This document shows positions 25,086 through 33,600 of a stretch of DNA of 64,000 nt, in pieces; position 1 is the first letter of the stretch; each line of letters opens with the position of its first letter. The notes under the pieces are model-generated. The model saw only the letters and a list, made by a program, of their open reading frames with translations, did no database searches and was not told the origin of the DNA. The position numbers and the translations under genes are program-made. Where the stretch lies: the NCBI RefSeq assembly GCF_003315035.1, contig NZ_QNRE01000009.1, positions 62,001 to 126,000 on the forward strand, read 5' to 3'. This DNA is from Nocardia puris. Its GTDB lineage: Bacteria; Actinomycetota; Actinomycetes; Mycobacteriales; Mycobacteriaceae.

Positions 25086-27068
25086 ATGCTGTCGCAGCCG
25101 AGCCGTCTCGCCACCCGGTCCGCCCGGACGGTCGCCCTCCTCTTCCTGCTGATCACCACCGCGCTGGCCGGTGCGCCCGCCGTCGCGGAACCGCCCGCCC
25201 GCCTGGACACCTACGTCGTGGACCGGGCCGGCGCGCTCGGCGGCGACCAGGCCCGCGTCGGCGACGCGGTGAACCGGCTCTACGACGACCGGCAGATCCG
25301 GCTGTGGATCACCTACGTGCGCGATTTCGACGGGCTCACCCCGCAGTCGTGGGCCGGACGCACCGCCACCGCCTCCGGTTTCGGCGACCGCGACGTGCTG
25401 CTGGCCGTCGCCACAGGTGACCGCGAGTACTGGTTCGACGGCGAACTCCCCAGCGGGGTCAGCGAGAGTGAACTCGACCGCATCCTCACCCGCGACGTGG
25501 AACCCGCGCTGCGCGACGGCCGGTGGGCCGACGCCGGCGTGGCGACCGCCGACGGTCTCAACGACGCGGCGGGCGCGGGCGGGGTGAGCGTGCGGGGGCT
25601 GTTCATCGCCGCGCTGGTGATCGCGCTCGCGGTCGCGGCGCTGGTGTTCTACTCGCGCAAGCGCCGCCGCGACCGGAACAAGAAGGACCTGGCCGCGGCC
25701 CGGCAGGTCGATCCCACCGACAGCGCCGCCGTCGCCGCCCTCCCCCTCGAGGCCCTGCACACCCGCTCCACGGAGATGCTGGTGGAGATCGACGACGCGC
25801 TGCGCACCAGCGCCGAGGAGCTGGAGCTGGCCGTCGGCGAGTTCGGCGCCACCGCGACCACCCCGTTCACCACCGCCCTGGAGAACGCGAAAGCCGCAGC
25901 GGCGCGGGCGTTCACGATCCGCCAGCAACTCGACGACGACATCCCCGAAACCCCCGACGAGCAGCGCAGGCTGCTGGTCGAGCTGATCGGCGCCGTGGGC
26001 CGCGCCGACCGCGAACTCGACGCGCGGGTCGCCGAATTCGACGCCATGCGCGATCTGCTCATCAACGCGCCGAGCCGCCTGGACGCGCTCACCCGGGACC
26101 TGGTGGAACTCACCGGTCGCGCGCCCACCGCCGAGGCCGAGCTGACGAAACTCACCGCGGCGTATCCGGCCAGCGTGCTCGCCCCGATCAGCGATAACGT
26201 GCGGATGGCGCGCGAACGCATCACGTTCGCCGAACAGAACGTCGACGCGGGCAGGCAGGCGATGGCGCAGCCGGTGGGCGCGCAGGGCGGCGCGGTGGCC
26301 GCGATCCGGGCCGCCGAAAGCGCGGTGGGTCAGGCGCGCACGCTGCTGGACGCGGTCGACAACGCCGCCGCAAACATTCAGCAGGCGCGCGACGGCATCC
26401 CGGCCGCGCTCACCGAACTCGAAGGCGATATCGCCGCGGCCGCCGAGCTGACGCAGTTCGGCGGACCGGAACTGGAACGGGCCACCGCCGCCGCGCGGCA
26501 GGCGCTCGACCGCGCGCGCACGAGCGCCGACAGCGACCCCCTGGGCGCCTTCCACGCCGCCGTCGCCGCCGACGCCGATCTCGACCGCGCGATCGCCGCC
26601 GCCACCGACCGGAAGCTGGCGGCCGAGGACCTGCGGCGCAGGCTGGACCGGGCGCTCACCGACGCGCGCGCCCGCATCGGCGCGGCGAGCGATTTCATCA
26701 CCACGCGGCGCGGCGGCGTCGACGTGAACGCCCGCACCCGGCTCTCGGAGGCGCAGCGCAACCTGGACGAGGCGCAGCGGCTCGACGCCACCGACCCGGC
26801 GCGGGCGCTGCCGCACGCGCAGGCCGCCGCCGACCTGGGCGGACGGGCGTTGCAGGAGGCGCAGGCCAGCGTGCGGGCGTGGGAGTCGAACCAGACGTTC
26901 TCGTCGAGTGGCGCGCAGACCACCGGCGCGGTGCTCGGTGGCATCCTGGTGGAAGGACTGCTGCGGGGTGCGGCGTCGGGGTCGCGGCGCTCCGGCGGCG
27001 GGTACCGGCCCCGATCGTTCGGCGGGTCCGGCGGCTCGCGCCGGGTGGGGCGCGGCGGACGGTTCTGA
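25086..27068 (+). CDS. TPM domain membrane protein with coiled-coil tail (Rv2345-like)
   Basis: A 660-residue protein. Residues 1-36 are a signal sequence ending near APAVAEPP. Residues 40-160 form a TPM (TLP18.3/Psb32/MOLO-1) domain facing outside. A membrane segment follows (VRGLFIAALVIALAVAALVFYS about 177-197), then a long Ala/Arg/Glu-rich helical cytoplasmic region with coiled coils, and a Gly/Arg/Ser-rich C-terminus (GGYRPRSFGG...). It resembles M. tuberculosis Rv2345 in place and layout. A phosphatase role is known for plant TPM proteins, but not shown here. ATG 25086 or GTG 25083. Confidence 0.88.
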   Translation: MLSQPSRLATRSARTVALLFLLITTALAGAPAVAEPPARLDTYVVDRAGALGGDQARVGDAVNRLYDDRQIRLWITYVRDFDGLTPQSWAGRTATASGFGDRDVLLAVATGDREYWFDGELPSGVSESELDRILTRDVEPALRDGRWADAGVATADGLNDAAGAGGVSVRGLFIAALVIALAVAALVFYSRKRRRDRNKKDLAAARQVDPTDSAAVAALPLEALHTRSTEMLVEIDDALRTSAEELELAVGEFGATATTPFTTALENAKAAAARAFTIRQQLDDDIPETPDEQRRLLVELIGAVGRADRELDARVAEFDAMRDLLINAPSRLDALTRDLVELTGRAPTAEAELTKLTAAYPASVLAPISDNVRMARERITFAEQNVDAGRQAMAQPVGAQGGAVAAIRAAESAVGQARTLLDAVDNAAANIQQARDGIPAALTELEGDIAAAAELTQFGGPELERATAAARQALDRARTSADSDPLGAFHAAVAADADLDRAIAAATDRKLAAEDLRRRLDRALTDARARIGAASDFITTRRGGVDVNARTRLSEAQRNLDEAQRLDATDPARALPHAQAAADLGGRALQEAQASVRAWESNQTFSSSGAQTTGAVLGGILVEGLLRGAASGSRRSGGGYRPRSFGGSGGSRRVGRGGRF

Positions 27069-27083
27069 GCGCCGGGCTTGACC

Positions 27084-27098
27084 CTGACACCGTGTCAG
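27084..27098. promoter_or_regulatory. MerR-type operator within promoter
   Basis: The perfect inverted repeat CTGACAC-C-GTGTCAG (27084-27098) lies between TTGACC (27078-27083) and GATACA (27101-27106), a 17-base spacer. A dyad between the -35 and -10 boxes is the hallmark of MerR-regulated promoters. It precedes the MerR gene by 20 bases, so autoregulation is likely. Confidence 0.8.
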
Positions 27099-27118
27099 CC
27101 GATACACCGGGAGGCGTC

Positions 27119-27937
27119 ATGTTCAGTATCGGAGATTTCGCCAGACACGGACGGGTGTCGGTGCGCATGTTGCGCCACTACGACGCCATCGAGCTGCTGC
27201 GGCCGGACGCGGTGGACCCCGCCACCGGCTACCGGTTCTACGAGGCGGGCCAGCTGGCCCGGCTCAACCGGATCGTCGCGCTCAAGGAGCTGGGCTTCAC
27301 CCTGGAACAGGTGCGCCAGATCCTGAACGACGAGGTGAGCGGCGCGGAGCTGCGCGGCATGCTCATGCTGCGCCACGCCGAGCTCGAGCGGCGGATCGAG
27401 GGCGACCGCGCCCGGCTGCGCCAGGTGGAGACCAGGCTCCGGATCATCGAGAAGGAGGGCACCATGCCCGCGAACGATGTGGTCATCAAGTCCATCCCCG
27501 CCGTGCGGGTCGCCGAGACGACCGGCGTGGCCGACAGTTTCGAGCCGCAGTCGATCGGACCCGTGGTCGGGCCGCTCTTCGACAAGCTCTGCGCGCTGTT
27601 GCAGGCGAGCGGCATCCAGCCCGTCGGCCCCGCCATCGCCTACTACGACGAGCGCCAGGACGGGACCGTGCTGGTGCACGCGGCCCTGCCGGTGAACGCC
27701 GAATCCGCTGCGGCGGAAGGGTTCTCGATCGTCGATCTGCCCGCCGTCGAGCGCGCCGCCACCGTGGTGCACCGCGGCAGCATGGACGACGTCCTCGAAC
27801 CCTGGCAGGCGCTGGGCCGCTGGGTCGACGCCAACGGGTACCGCACCCACGGGCAGTCCCGCGAGGTGACGCTGGAATGGAGCGAGGACCCGAGCGGGTG
27901 GGTCACCGAACTCCAGGAACCCATCACGACTCGGTGA
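27119..27937 (+). CDS. MerR family regulator with GyrI-like effector domain
   Basis: A 272-residue regulator. The N-terminal MerR winged helix covers residues 1-70 (MFSIGDFARHGRVSVRMLRH, GYRFYEAGQLARLNRI), then a dimerisation coiled coil (about 75-118), then a GyrI/AraC-effector-like domain (about 120-272: VVIKSIPAVRVAETTG..., WQALGRWVDANGY). Such BmrR/TipA-like proteins bind hydrophobic drugs and activate efflux or detoxification genes by twisting the promoter. No efflux gene is adjacent. The ATG at 27119 has GGGAGG. It converges with the SuoX-like gene. Confidence 0.9.
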   Translation: MFSIGDFARHGRVSVRMLRHYDAIELLRPDAVDPATGYRFYEAGQLARLNRIVALKELGFTLEQVRQILNDEVSGAELRGMLMLRHAELERRIEGDRARLRQVETRLRIIEKEGTMPANDVVIKSIPAVRVAETTGVADSFEPQSIGPVVGPLFDKLCALLQASGIQPVGPAIAYYDERQDGTVLVHAALPVNAESAAAEGFSIVDLPAVERAATVVHRGSMDDVLEPWQALGRWVDANGYRTHGQSREVTLEWSEDPSGWVTELQEPITTR

Positions 27938-27950
27938 GAGGGCTGGTCGG

Positions 27951-27975
27951 TCCCGGTGGTTCGTCACCGCCGGGA
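27951..27975. terminator. Hairpin between converging merR and molybdoenzyme genes
   Basis: TCCCGGTGG (27951-27959) and CCGCCGGGA (27967-27975) pair over nine positions with one G-U and a 7-base loop, in the 51-base gap between two converging genes. There is no U-run. Its position suggests a bidirectional stop. Confidence 0.45.
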
Positions 27976-27988
27976 TCGAACGATCCAG

Positions 27989-29434
27989 CTACACCTGAAC
28001 TTTCACCGAGTGCAGCCCAGACGGACCCGACGGGAACGACGGGCGGTGCGCGCTTTCCTGAACGCGCCCCGAATTGCTGACGCAACGGGCCGACACCGTG
28101 TGGGTCCCCGAGGGAAGTTCGACCGTGGTGCGCCAGCGGCGCCAGGCGGCGGGGGCGAGTTCGGTGCCGAGGTCGGTGGGTTGCCAGTCGCCGTCGTCGA
28201 CGCGGATCTCCACGCGCGCGACGCCGTGCGGGGGCGCCCAGGCGACGCCGGCGACGGTGAGGGTGCCCGCGACGGTGCGGCCGGGAGCGGTGACGTCGAT
28301 GCGGGCGTGCGGTTCCACCCGCAGCAGGTCCTGGGTCCAACCGCGTTTCACCCAGTAGTCGAGGTGGGAGTCGTCGGTGAGCTCCAGCTCGGTCAGCCAT
28401 TTCGCGCCGGTGTACTGGCCGTAGAGGCCGGGCACGAACACGCGCGCGGGGAAGCCGTGCTCGGGCGGCAGCGGTTGCCCGTTCATCCCGATGACGAGGT
28501 AACCGGGCAGCTCTCCGCTGCGCAGCGGCTCGACCGGCAGCGAGATCGTGTAGCCGTCGGCGGCGCGGGTCACGAGCTTGGTGGCGCCCGGCTCGGGGAT
28601 CGCGTGCTTCAGCAGGTCGGCGAGCGGCACCCCGAACCAGCGGGCGTTGCCGACGCGCCCCTGCCCGCCGTGATTGTGCACGCACACCATGACGGCGTCG
28701 AATTCGACCGCGTCGGCGGCGAGTTCGTCCAGCGAGAGCCGCAGCGGATGCGCCACCTGACCGGTGACGGCCAGCCGCCAGCGCCGCGGGTCGATGCGCG
28801 GTGGGCGCGGGCTCACGTCGGCGACGTAGAAGCGGCCAGCGGTGGTGACGAGCGGGGAGAGTCCGGGCTCGTCGAGCCCGTCCTCGGGCACGAGACCGAG
28901 CCCGCCCATCGGGCCCACGCTACGGATCTCGTTGTGCCACTTGCGATCATGATCGCGCTGCACGATCTGCGCCGCGGCCAGCAGACCGGCGCCCGCGGCC
29001 GCCGTCGCGGCGGTGAACAGTCGCCCTCGCGGCCGCCCGCGCAATCCGGCGGCCAGCGTCGCGGCCGCGACACCGGCACCCGCCACGGCCGACGCCGACC
29101 GGCTGGGCTGCCGCAGCGACACCGCCGCGCCCAGCGCACCGACCGCCCCGGCCACCAGGTCGCGCGCGCGATCCGGCAACGCCGCCGCGGCGACGGCGGT
29201 GGCCAGCGCGCCCGCGCCGACGCCGAGCTGGATCGCGAGCTTGTCGTGCCGCCCGGCGAGCGTCACGGCGGCCTCGACGACGGGGATCGGCGCGGTGTCG
29301 GTGAGCGCGCGGCCGAAACTGTCGATCAGCGACCCACCCCGGCTCGCCGCCACCACCTCCCCCACGCCGAGCGCGGCCAACCCGACCGCCGCCGCGCGCA
29401 GTCCACCGCCGGTTTCCCGTGTCGCCTCAGGCAC
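27989..29434 (-). CDS. Membrane-anchored molybdopterin oxidoreductase (sulfite-oxidase fold)
   Basis: A 481-residue protein. The first 150 residues contain about four to five Ala-rich hydrophobic segments; the remainder is a sulfite-oxidase-type domain facing outside. The Mo-ligand Cys is C251 in VCVHNHGG, followed by GNARWFGVPLADLL; the C-terminal Mo-co dimerisation domain (GVAWAPPHGVARVEIRVDDG) is complete. There is no heme domain, so electrons must pass to another carrier. Sulfite as substrate is not proven. The GTG at 29434 is chosen for GGAGGG 9 bases upstream. Confidence 0.88.
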   Translation of the reverse strand: MPEATRETGGGLRAAAVGLAALGVGEVVAASRGGSLIDSFGRALTDTAPIPVVEAAVTLAGRHDKLAIQLGVGAGALATAVAAAALPDRARDLVAGAVGALGAAVSLRQPSRSASAVAGAGVAAATLAAGLRGRPRGRLFTAATAAAGAGLLAAAQIVQRDHDRKWHNEIRSVGPMGGLGLVPEDGLDEPGLSPLVTTAGRFYVADVSPRPPRIDPRRWRLAVTGQVAHPLRLSLDELAADAVEFDAVMVCVHNHGGQGRVGNARWFGVPLADLLKHAIPEPGATKLVTRAADGYTISLPVEPLRSGELPGYLVIGMNGQPLPPEHGFPARVFVPGLYGQYTGAKWLTELELTDDSHLDYWVKRGWTQDLLRVEPHARIDVTAPGRTVAGTLTVAGVAWAPPHGVARVEIRVDDGDWQPTDLGTELAPAAWRRWRTTVELPSGTHTVSARCVSNSGRVQESAHRPSFPSGPSGLHSVKVQV

Positions 29435-29531
29435 CGCTCGATCACCCTCCACTCGTCCGTCCCGTCCCCCGCATTGTCCACGAAGTCGGGCCATCATCGA
29501 ACCCCTGGGTTTTACGCGGGCGGCGGCGCGC

Positions 29532-30788
29532 TCACACGTCGACGGAAAAGGCTGTCAGGGCGCTCAATTCGCGTTCCACCGCTGCCGGGAGGTGTGCGCC
29601 GCCGCCGAGGACGCCGATTGTGAGGCGGGAGGCGAAGCTGTAGACGAGGAAGGTGACGGCCGCGGACGGGCCGGTCGAGGGGCGGGGGTGGGCGGAGAGG
29701 TAGACGATTTCGTAGTCGGTGATGGTGAGGCCGGGTGGGGTGCGCAGCAGGGGGACGCGGCCGGTGTTGGTGACGGCGACGTGGCCCGGCATGGCGCGGG
29801 TGGCGGCGGGGCCGTAGTAGTCGGGGAAATGCAGGACCGATTGCGCGACAATGCCTTCGGCCAGATCGTGATGCAGTCGGGCCGTGACGCGCACGCCCAG
29901 GTCCACCGGGTCGGTGGTGGGGTCGATCTCGGCGGTGAACGCGGTCAGCCCGGCCATATTGGTGCCGTCGGCGGCCGCGACCGGCGGCTGCAACCTGGCG
30001 CGCATGTCGACCGGGTACACGCAGCTCAGCACCACGGATTCGCCCGCGCCGTAACCGATTTCGGCCGCGTAGGCGCGCATCAGCGCGGCGGTGACGAGAC
30101 CGTTCACGCCGCCGCCCTCGCGCGCGCGTTCGGTGAGGCGCGCCGTGTGCTCGGCGTCCAGCACGATCCGCGCCGGACGGTAGAGCGCAGGGGGCGCGGG
30201 CACCGCCGGGTCCGGCGGAAACGGGCACGCCACCCGGTCGACCGACGCCTCTTCCAGCCCGGACACTCCGGCCCGGGTGACGCCGTACTGCCCGGCATAC
30301 CATTCCAGTGGACACGGAAAGCCTTGTGGCACAACCTCGGTCGCGATGCCACAGACGAGATCGGAGTACCGTTCCCACAGCCGCCTCAGCAGCGCCACGC
30401 AGTGCCCGGCGTCGGCGATGGCGTGGTGCGCGTACAACGTCACCCGCGCCAGCTCGCCGTCGGTCACCACGTCCAGGTAAGCGAGCTGCACGGTGGGGTC
30501 GATCCGCCCGGCCGGCAGCCGGGGTTCGGCGACGGCTCCCGCACGGACCCCGGCCTCGACGCCGGGTCCGGCTGGCCGCAGCAGCACGCCGGCCCCGGCC
30601 GCGTTCTCCCCGATCCGGCAGGCCAGGATCGGATGGGCGCGGCGGAGGTCGGCGAAAGCTGTTCGCAGCGCGGCGATATCGAGCACGCCCGCCACCGCGA
30701 CCGAGCGACCGGTGAAGGTCGCGTGCCGCACGAATCGCTGTTCGGACGGCGCCAGCTCGCGCAGCTCGTCCCCGGTTTTGCACCACAC
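29532..30788 (-). CDS. PapA-like condensation-domain acyltransferase
   Basis: A 418-residue member of the acyl-CoA/condensation fold group that includes PapA5 (phthiocerol dimycocerosyl transferase). The active-site motif is HHAIADAGH at about 121-129: both His and the Asp of HHxxxDG are present, the Gly directly after is Ala. The C-terminal half has YPVDMRARLQPP, GTNMAGLTAFTAEI and VAVTNTGRV, typical of the family. It probably transfers an acyl chain to a hydroxyl of a cell-envelope lipid, but no polyketide genes are near. The start is uncertain (GTG 30788, weak ribosome site). It is divergent from the TenA gene, 63 bases apart. Confidence 0.8.
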   Translation of the reverse strand: MWCKTGDELRELAPSEQRFVRHATFTGRSVAVAGVLDIAALRTAFADLRRAHPILACRIGENAAGAGVLLRPAGPGVEAGVRAGAVAEPRLPAGRIDPTVQLAYLDVVTDGELARVTLYAHHAIADAGHCVALLRRLWERYSDLVCGIATEVVPQGFPCPLEWYAGQYGVTRAGVSGLEEASVDRVACPFPPDPAVPAPPALYRPARIVLDAEHTARLTERAREGGGVNGLVTAALMRAYAAEIGYGAGESVVLSCVYPVDMRARLQPPVAAADGTNMAGLTAFTAEIDPTTDPVDLGVRVTARLHHDLAEGIVAQSVLHFPDYYGPAATRAMPGHVAVTNTGRVPLLRTPPGLTITDYEIVYLSAHPRPSTGPSAAVTFLVYSFASRLTIGVLGGGAHLPAAVERELSALTAFSVDV

Positions 30789-30851
30789 ACCGCACAGCGT
30801 GAGGCACGGCGGCTTCGCGCGCAAACCGGCCGGTACGCCACACTGTCGGGC

Positions 30852-31463
30852 ATGAGTCTCGCCGCACATCTCGAGGACATCGGAGGCCCGCTGGTGGCCG
30901 AACAGCTCACCCATCCGACGGTCGCCGGCATCGCCTCGGGCGAGCTGCCGGAGCCGGTGTTCCGGTCCTGGCTCGAACAGGACTACCTCTTCTTGCTCGA
31001 CTACGTGCGGGTGTTCAGCAGGCTCGCCTGGCAGGCGCCCGCCGCCCATCTCGGCGATCTGGTCGACCTCGCGCACGCCACCTTCCACGACGAGCTCGCG
31101 CTGCACCGCTCGCTCGCCGCGGAGTTCGGCGCCGACCTCGACGGCGCGACCAAGGGCGCGCCCTGCGCGGCCTACACCGCGTTCCTGCTGGAGTCGGCGG
31201 CCGACTACGCCGAGGGGCTGGCCGCGCTCTACCCGTGCATGTGGGGCTACTCGACGCTCGGCGCCCGGCTCGCCGAGAACCCGCCCGCCGACCCGCGCTA
31301 CCGCCGCTGGGTCGACACCTACGCCGACCCCGGCTTCGCCGCCCTCACCCGCCGCTGCGCCCAGATGCTGGACGAGTCGGGCGCCGACCCCGCCCGCGCC
31401 GAACACCTCTTCCGCGAAGGCATGCGCCACGAACTCGCCTTCTGGGACGTGCCCGCACCTTGA
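30852..31463 (+). CDS. TenA/THI-4 family protein (thiaminase II-like)
   Basis: A 203-residue all-helical protein of the TenA/PqqC superfamily. The nucleophilic Cys of TenA corresponds to C129 in LYPCMWGYSTLG; WLEQDYLFLLDY holds the conserved acidic and aromatic residues. TenA hydrolyses aminopyrimidine for thiamin salvage; many paralogues have unknown substrates. No thiamin genes or TPP riboswitch are visible nearby, so its pathway role is open. It converges with glyS over a strong hairpin. Confidence 0.85.
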   Translation: MSLAAHLEDIGGPLVAEQLTHPTVAGIASGELPEPVFRSWLEQDYLFLLDYVRVFSRLAWQAPAAHLGDLVDLAHATFHDELALHRSLAAEFGADLDGATKGAPCAAYTAFLLESAADYAEGLAALYPCMWGYSTLGARLAENPPADPRYRRWVDTYADPGFAALTRRCAQMLDESGADPARAEHLFREGMRHELAFWDVPAP

Positions 31464-31600
31464 GCCCGGTCGGCCCTCGCCTACCTACTGGAACATTGCC
31501 CGTCCACGCACGACATCGCCGCACCACGTCGGTGAAGCGCTGCACCAGAACCGCTATGGCAACGGCGAACAGCGTTGCCCCCGAACCGGTCCCGGACGCA

Positions 31601-31634
31601 CGACGACCCGCGACCGGGAGGCCGCGGGTCGTCG
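31601..31634. terminator. Strong hairpin between tenA-like gene and glyS
   Basis: Perfect 12-base arms CGACGACCCGCG (31601-31612) and CGCGGGTCGTCG (31623-31634) enclose a 10-base loop. It starts 10 bases after the glyS stop and serves the converging TenA gene as well. No U-run, as is usual in this genome type. Confidence 0.75.
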
Positions 31635-31644
31635 GAACCGGGAT

Positions 31645-33030
31645 TTACACGCCGATGAGGTGCTGGGCCAGGTAGCCCTCGACCTTGTCCAGCGCGATGC
31701 GCTCCTGCGCCATGGAGTCGCGCTCGCGGACGGTGACCGCCTGGTCCTCGAGGGTGTCGAAGTCGACCGTGATGCAGAACGGGGTGCCGATCTCGTCCTG
31801 GCGGCGGTAGCGGCGGCCGATGGCGCCCGCGTCGTCGAACTCGACGTTCCAGTGCTTGCGCAGCTGGGCGGCGAGGTCCTTGGCCTTCGGGGTGAGGTCG
31901 GCGTTGCGCGAGAGCGGCAGCACGGCGGCCTTCACCGGCGAGAGCCTGCGGTCCAGGCGCAGGCTCACGCGCTCCTCCATCACGCCCTTGGCGTTGGGCG
32001 CCTGGTCGACGGTGTAGGCGTCGACCAGGAAGGCCATCAGCGAGCGGGTGAGACCGGCCGCAGGCTCGATGACGTAGGGCAGGTAGCGCTCGCCCGCGTT
32101 CTGATCGAAGTAGCTCAGGTCGACGCCGGAGTGCTCCGAATGCGTGCGCAGGTCGTAGTCGGTGCGGTTGGCGACGCCCTCCAGCTCACCCCACTCGCTG
32201 CCCTGGAAGCGGAAACGGTACTCGATGTCGACGGTGCGGGTCGAGTAATGCGACAGCTTCTCCTTCGGGTGCTCGTAGAGGCGCAGGTTCTCCGGATCGA
32301 TGCCGAGGTCGGTGTACCAGGCCAGGCGGGTGTCGATCCAGTACTGGTGCCACTGCTCGTCCTCGCCCGGCTTGACGAAGAACTCCATCTCCATCTGCTC
32401 GAACTCGCGGGTGCGGAAGATGAAGTTGCCCGGCGTGATCTCGTTGCGGAAGCTCTTGCCGATCTGGGCGATGCCGAACGGCGGCTTCTTACGCGCGGTG
32501 GTCTCGACGTTCTTGTAGTTGACGAAGATGCCCTGCGCGGTCTCGGGCCGCAGGTAGTGCAGGCCCTCCTCGTCGTCCACCGGGCCCAGGAAGGTCTTGA
32601 GCAGGCCGGAGAAGTTGCGCGGCTCGGTCCACTGGCCCGGATCGCCGGTCTCTGGGTCGCGGATGTCGGCCAGGCCGTTGGCCGGCGGGTGGCCGTGCTT
32701 CTCCTCGTACGCCTCGAGCAGGTGGTCGGCGCGGTAGCGCTTGTGCGTGATGAGCGATTCGACCAGCGGATCGGTGAAGGTGGCGACGTGACCCGAGGCC
32801 TCCCACACCTGGCGCGGCAGGATGACCGAGGAGTCCAGGCCCACGACGTCCTCGCGGCTGGTGACCATCGCGCGCCACCACTGGCGCTTGATGTTCTCCT
32901 TCAGCTCGACGCCGAGCGGACCGTAGTCCCACGCCGACTTGGTGCCTCCGTAGATCTCACCGCACGGGTACACCAGACCCCGGCGCTTGGCGAGGTTGGC
33001 AACGGTGTCCACCTTCGACTTGGGTGCCAC
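31645..33030 (-). CDS. glyS: Glycine-tRNA ligase (alpha2 type)
   Basis: A 461-residue class II aminoacyl-tRNA synthetase charging tRNA-Gly. Motif 1 region (VGLDSSVILPRQVWEASGH), the glycine-binding RPETAQGIFVNYKN, motif 2 FRNEITPGNFIFRTREFEQM, motif 3 region and the C-terminal anticodon-binding domain are all intact. Length matches mycobacterial GlyS (about 460). The GTG at 33030 (VAPKSKVDTVANLAKRRG) has GGAG 9 bases upstream; ATG 33045 would add MENSR. It lies back to back with the zinc-regulator genes, as in M. tuberculosis. Confidence 0.96.
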   Translation of the reverse strand: MAPKSKVDTVANLAKRRGLVYPCGEIYGGTKSAWDYGPLGVELKENIKRQWWRAMVTSREDVVGLDSSVILPRQVWEASGHVATFTDPLVESLITHKRYRADHLLEAYEEKHGHPPANGLADIRDPETGDPGQWTEPRNFSGLLKTFLGPVDDEEGLHYLRPETAQGIFVNYKNVETTARKKPPFGIAQIGKSFRNEITPGNFIFRTREFEQMEMEFFVKPGEDEQWHQYWIDTRLAWYTDLGIDPENLRLYEHPKEKLSHYSTRTVDIEYRFRFQGSEWGELEGVANRTDYDLRTHSEHSGVDLSYFDQNAGERYLPYVIEPAAGLTRSLMAFLVDAYTVDQAPNAKGVMEERVSLRLDRRLSPVKAAVLPLSRNADLTPKAKDLAAQLRKHWNVEFDDAGAIGRRYRRQDEIGTPFCITVDFDTLEDQAVTVRERDSMAQERIALDKVEGYLAQHLIGV

Positions 33031-33066
33031 GCGAGAATTCTCCATCCACTGCGAGTACGGATTGCC

Positions 33067-33085
33067 GCGGTCCGGACCGGACCGC
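33067..33085 (-). promoter_or_regulatory. GC-rich palindrome upstream of glyS
   Basis: GCGGTCCG-GAC-CGGACCGC has perfect 8-base arms and a 3-base centre, 37 bases upstream of the glyS GTG. It may be an operator or a leader hairpin; there is no T-box sequence, so a tRNA-sensing riboswitch is not supported. Confidence 0.3.
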
Positions 33086-33192
33086 TGGCTACAGACTATC
33101 GACCCAGACCAAACGACTTTCCACCGCACAGGGCGCGGCGCGTTCCGCGGCGACGTGGCACGCTGGTCGGACGGGCACCGCGAGCCTGTTTG

Positions 33193-33236
33193 ACATGCGC
33201 ACGCATGCATATCAAAATGGAATCGCTTTCCAATAA
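33193..33236. promoter_or_regulatory. Likely zinc-regulator operator/promoter region of smtB-zur
   Basis: Upstream of the ArsR gene is an AT-rich patch unlike its surroundings, with the dyad GCACGCATGCATAT and the inverted repeat TGGAA-TCGCT-TTCCA at 33218-33232. In mycobacteria the SmtB homologue represses its own smtB-zur operon from such a palindrome. Assigning this site to SmtB or Zur is positional inference. AAGGAG at 33235-33240 is the ribosome site for the gene. Confidence 0.45.
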
Positions 33237-33249
33237 GGAGTTGGTTCCG

Positions 33250-33600
33250 ATGACCGCCGACACGGCCGCCGCGCATTCGCACACCCCCTATCGTTCGCCG
33301 GGGCCCGCGCCGGTCCCCTCGCGGACCGTGCTGGAGGACGCGGGTGAGCTCCTGCGCGCCCTGGCCGCCCCGGTGCGCATCGCCATCGTGCTGCAACTGC
33401 GCGAGTCGCCGCGCTGCGTGCACGAGCTGGTGGACGCGCTCGGCGTCACCCAGCCGCTGGTCAGCCAGCATCTGCGCATCCTGAAGGCCGCCGGCGTGGT
33501 GCACGGCGAGCGGTCCGGGCGCGAGGTGCTCTACGAACTCGTCGACGACCACCTGGCGCACATCGTCGTCGACGCCGTCGCGCACGCCGAGGAAGGGTGA
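33250..33600 (+). CDS. ArsR/SmtB family metal-responsive repressor
   Basis: A 116-residue winged-helix repressor: LLRALAAPVRIAIVLQLRES, CVHELVDALGVTQPLVSQHL (recognition helix) and the wing GERSGREVLYELVDDHLAHI. The last segment supplies alpha-5 metal ligands (DDHLAHIVVDAVAHAEE), typical for Zn sensors. It corresponds to M. tuberculosis SmtB (Rv2358), which is released from DNA by zinc and controls the smtB-zur operon. The ATG at 33250 follows AAGGAG. The stop overlaps the zur start (GTGA). Confidence 0.9.
   Translation: MTADTAAAHSHTPYRSPGPAPVPSRTVLEDAGELLRALAAPVRIAIVLQLRESPRCVHELVDALGVTQPLVSQHLRILKAAGVVHGERSGREVLYELVDDHLAHIVVDAVAHAEEG

Noticed and set aside
30789..30851. TPP riboswitch before the TenA gene
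   Set aside because: The gap is only 63 bases, too short for the riboswitch, and no THI-box sequence is present.
33031..33250. T-box leader for glyS
   Set aside because: No T-box consensus or specifier stem; only a GC-rich palindrome is present.
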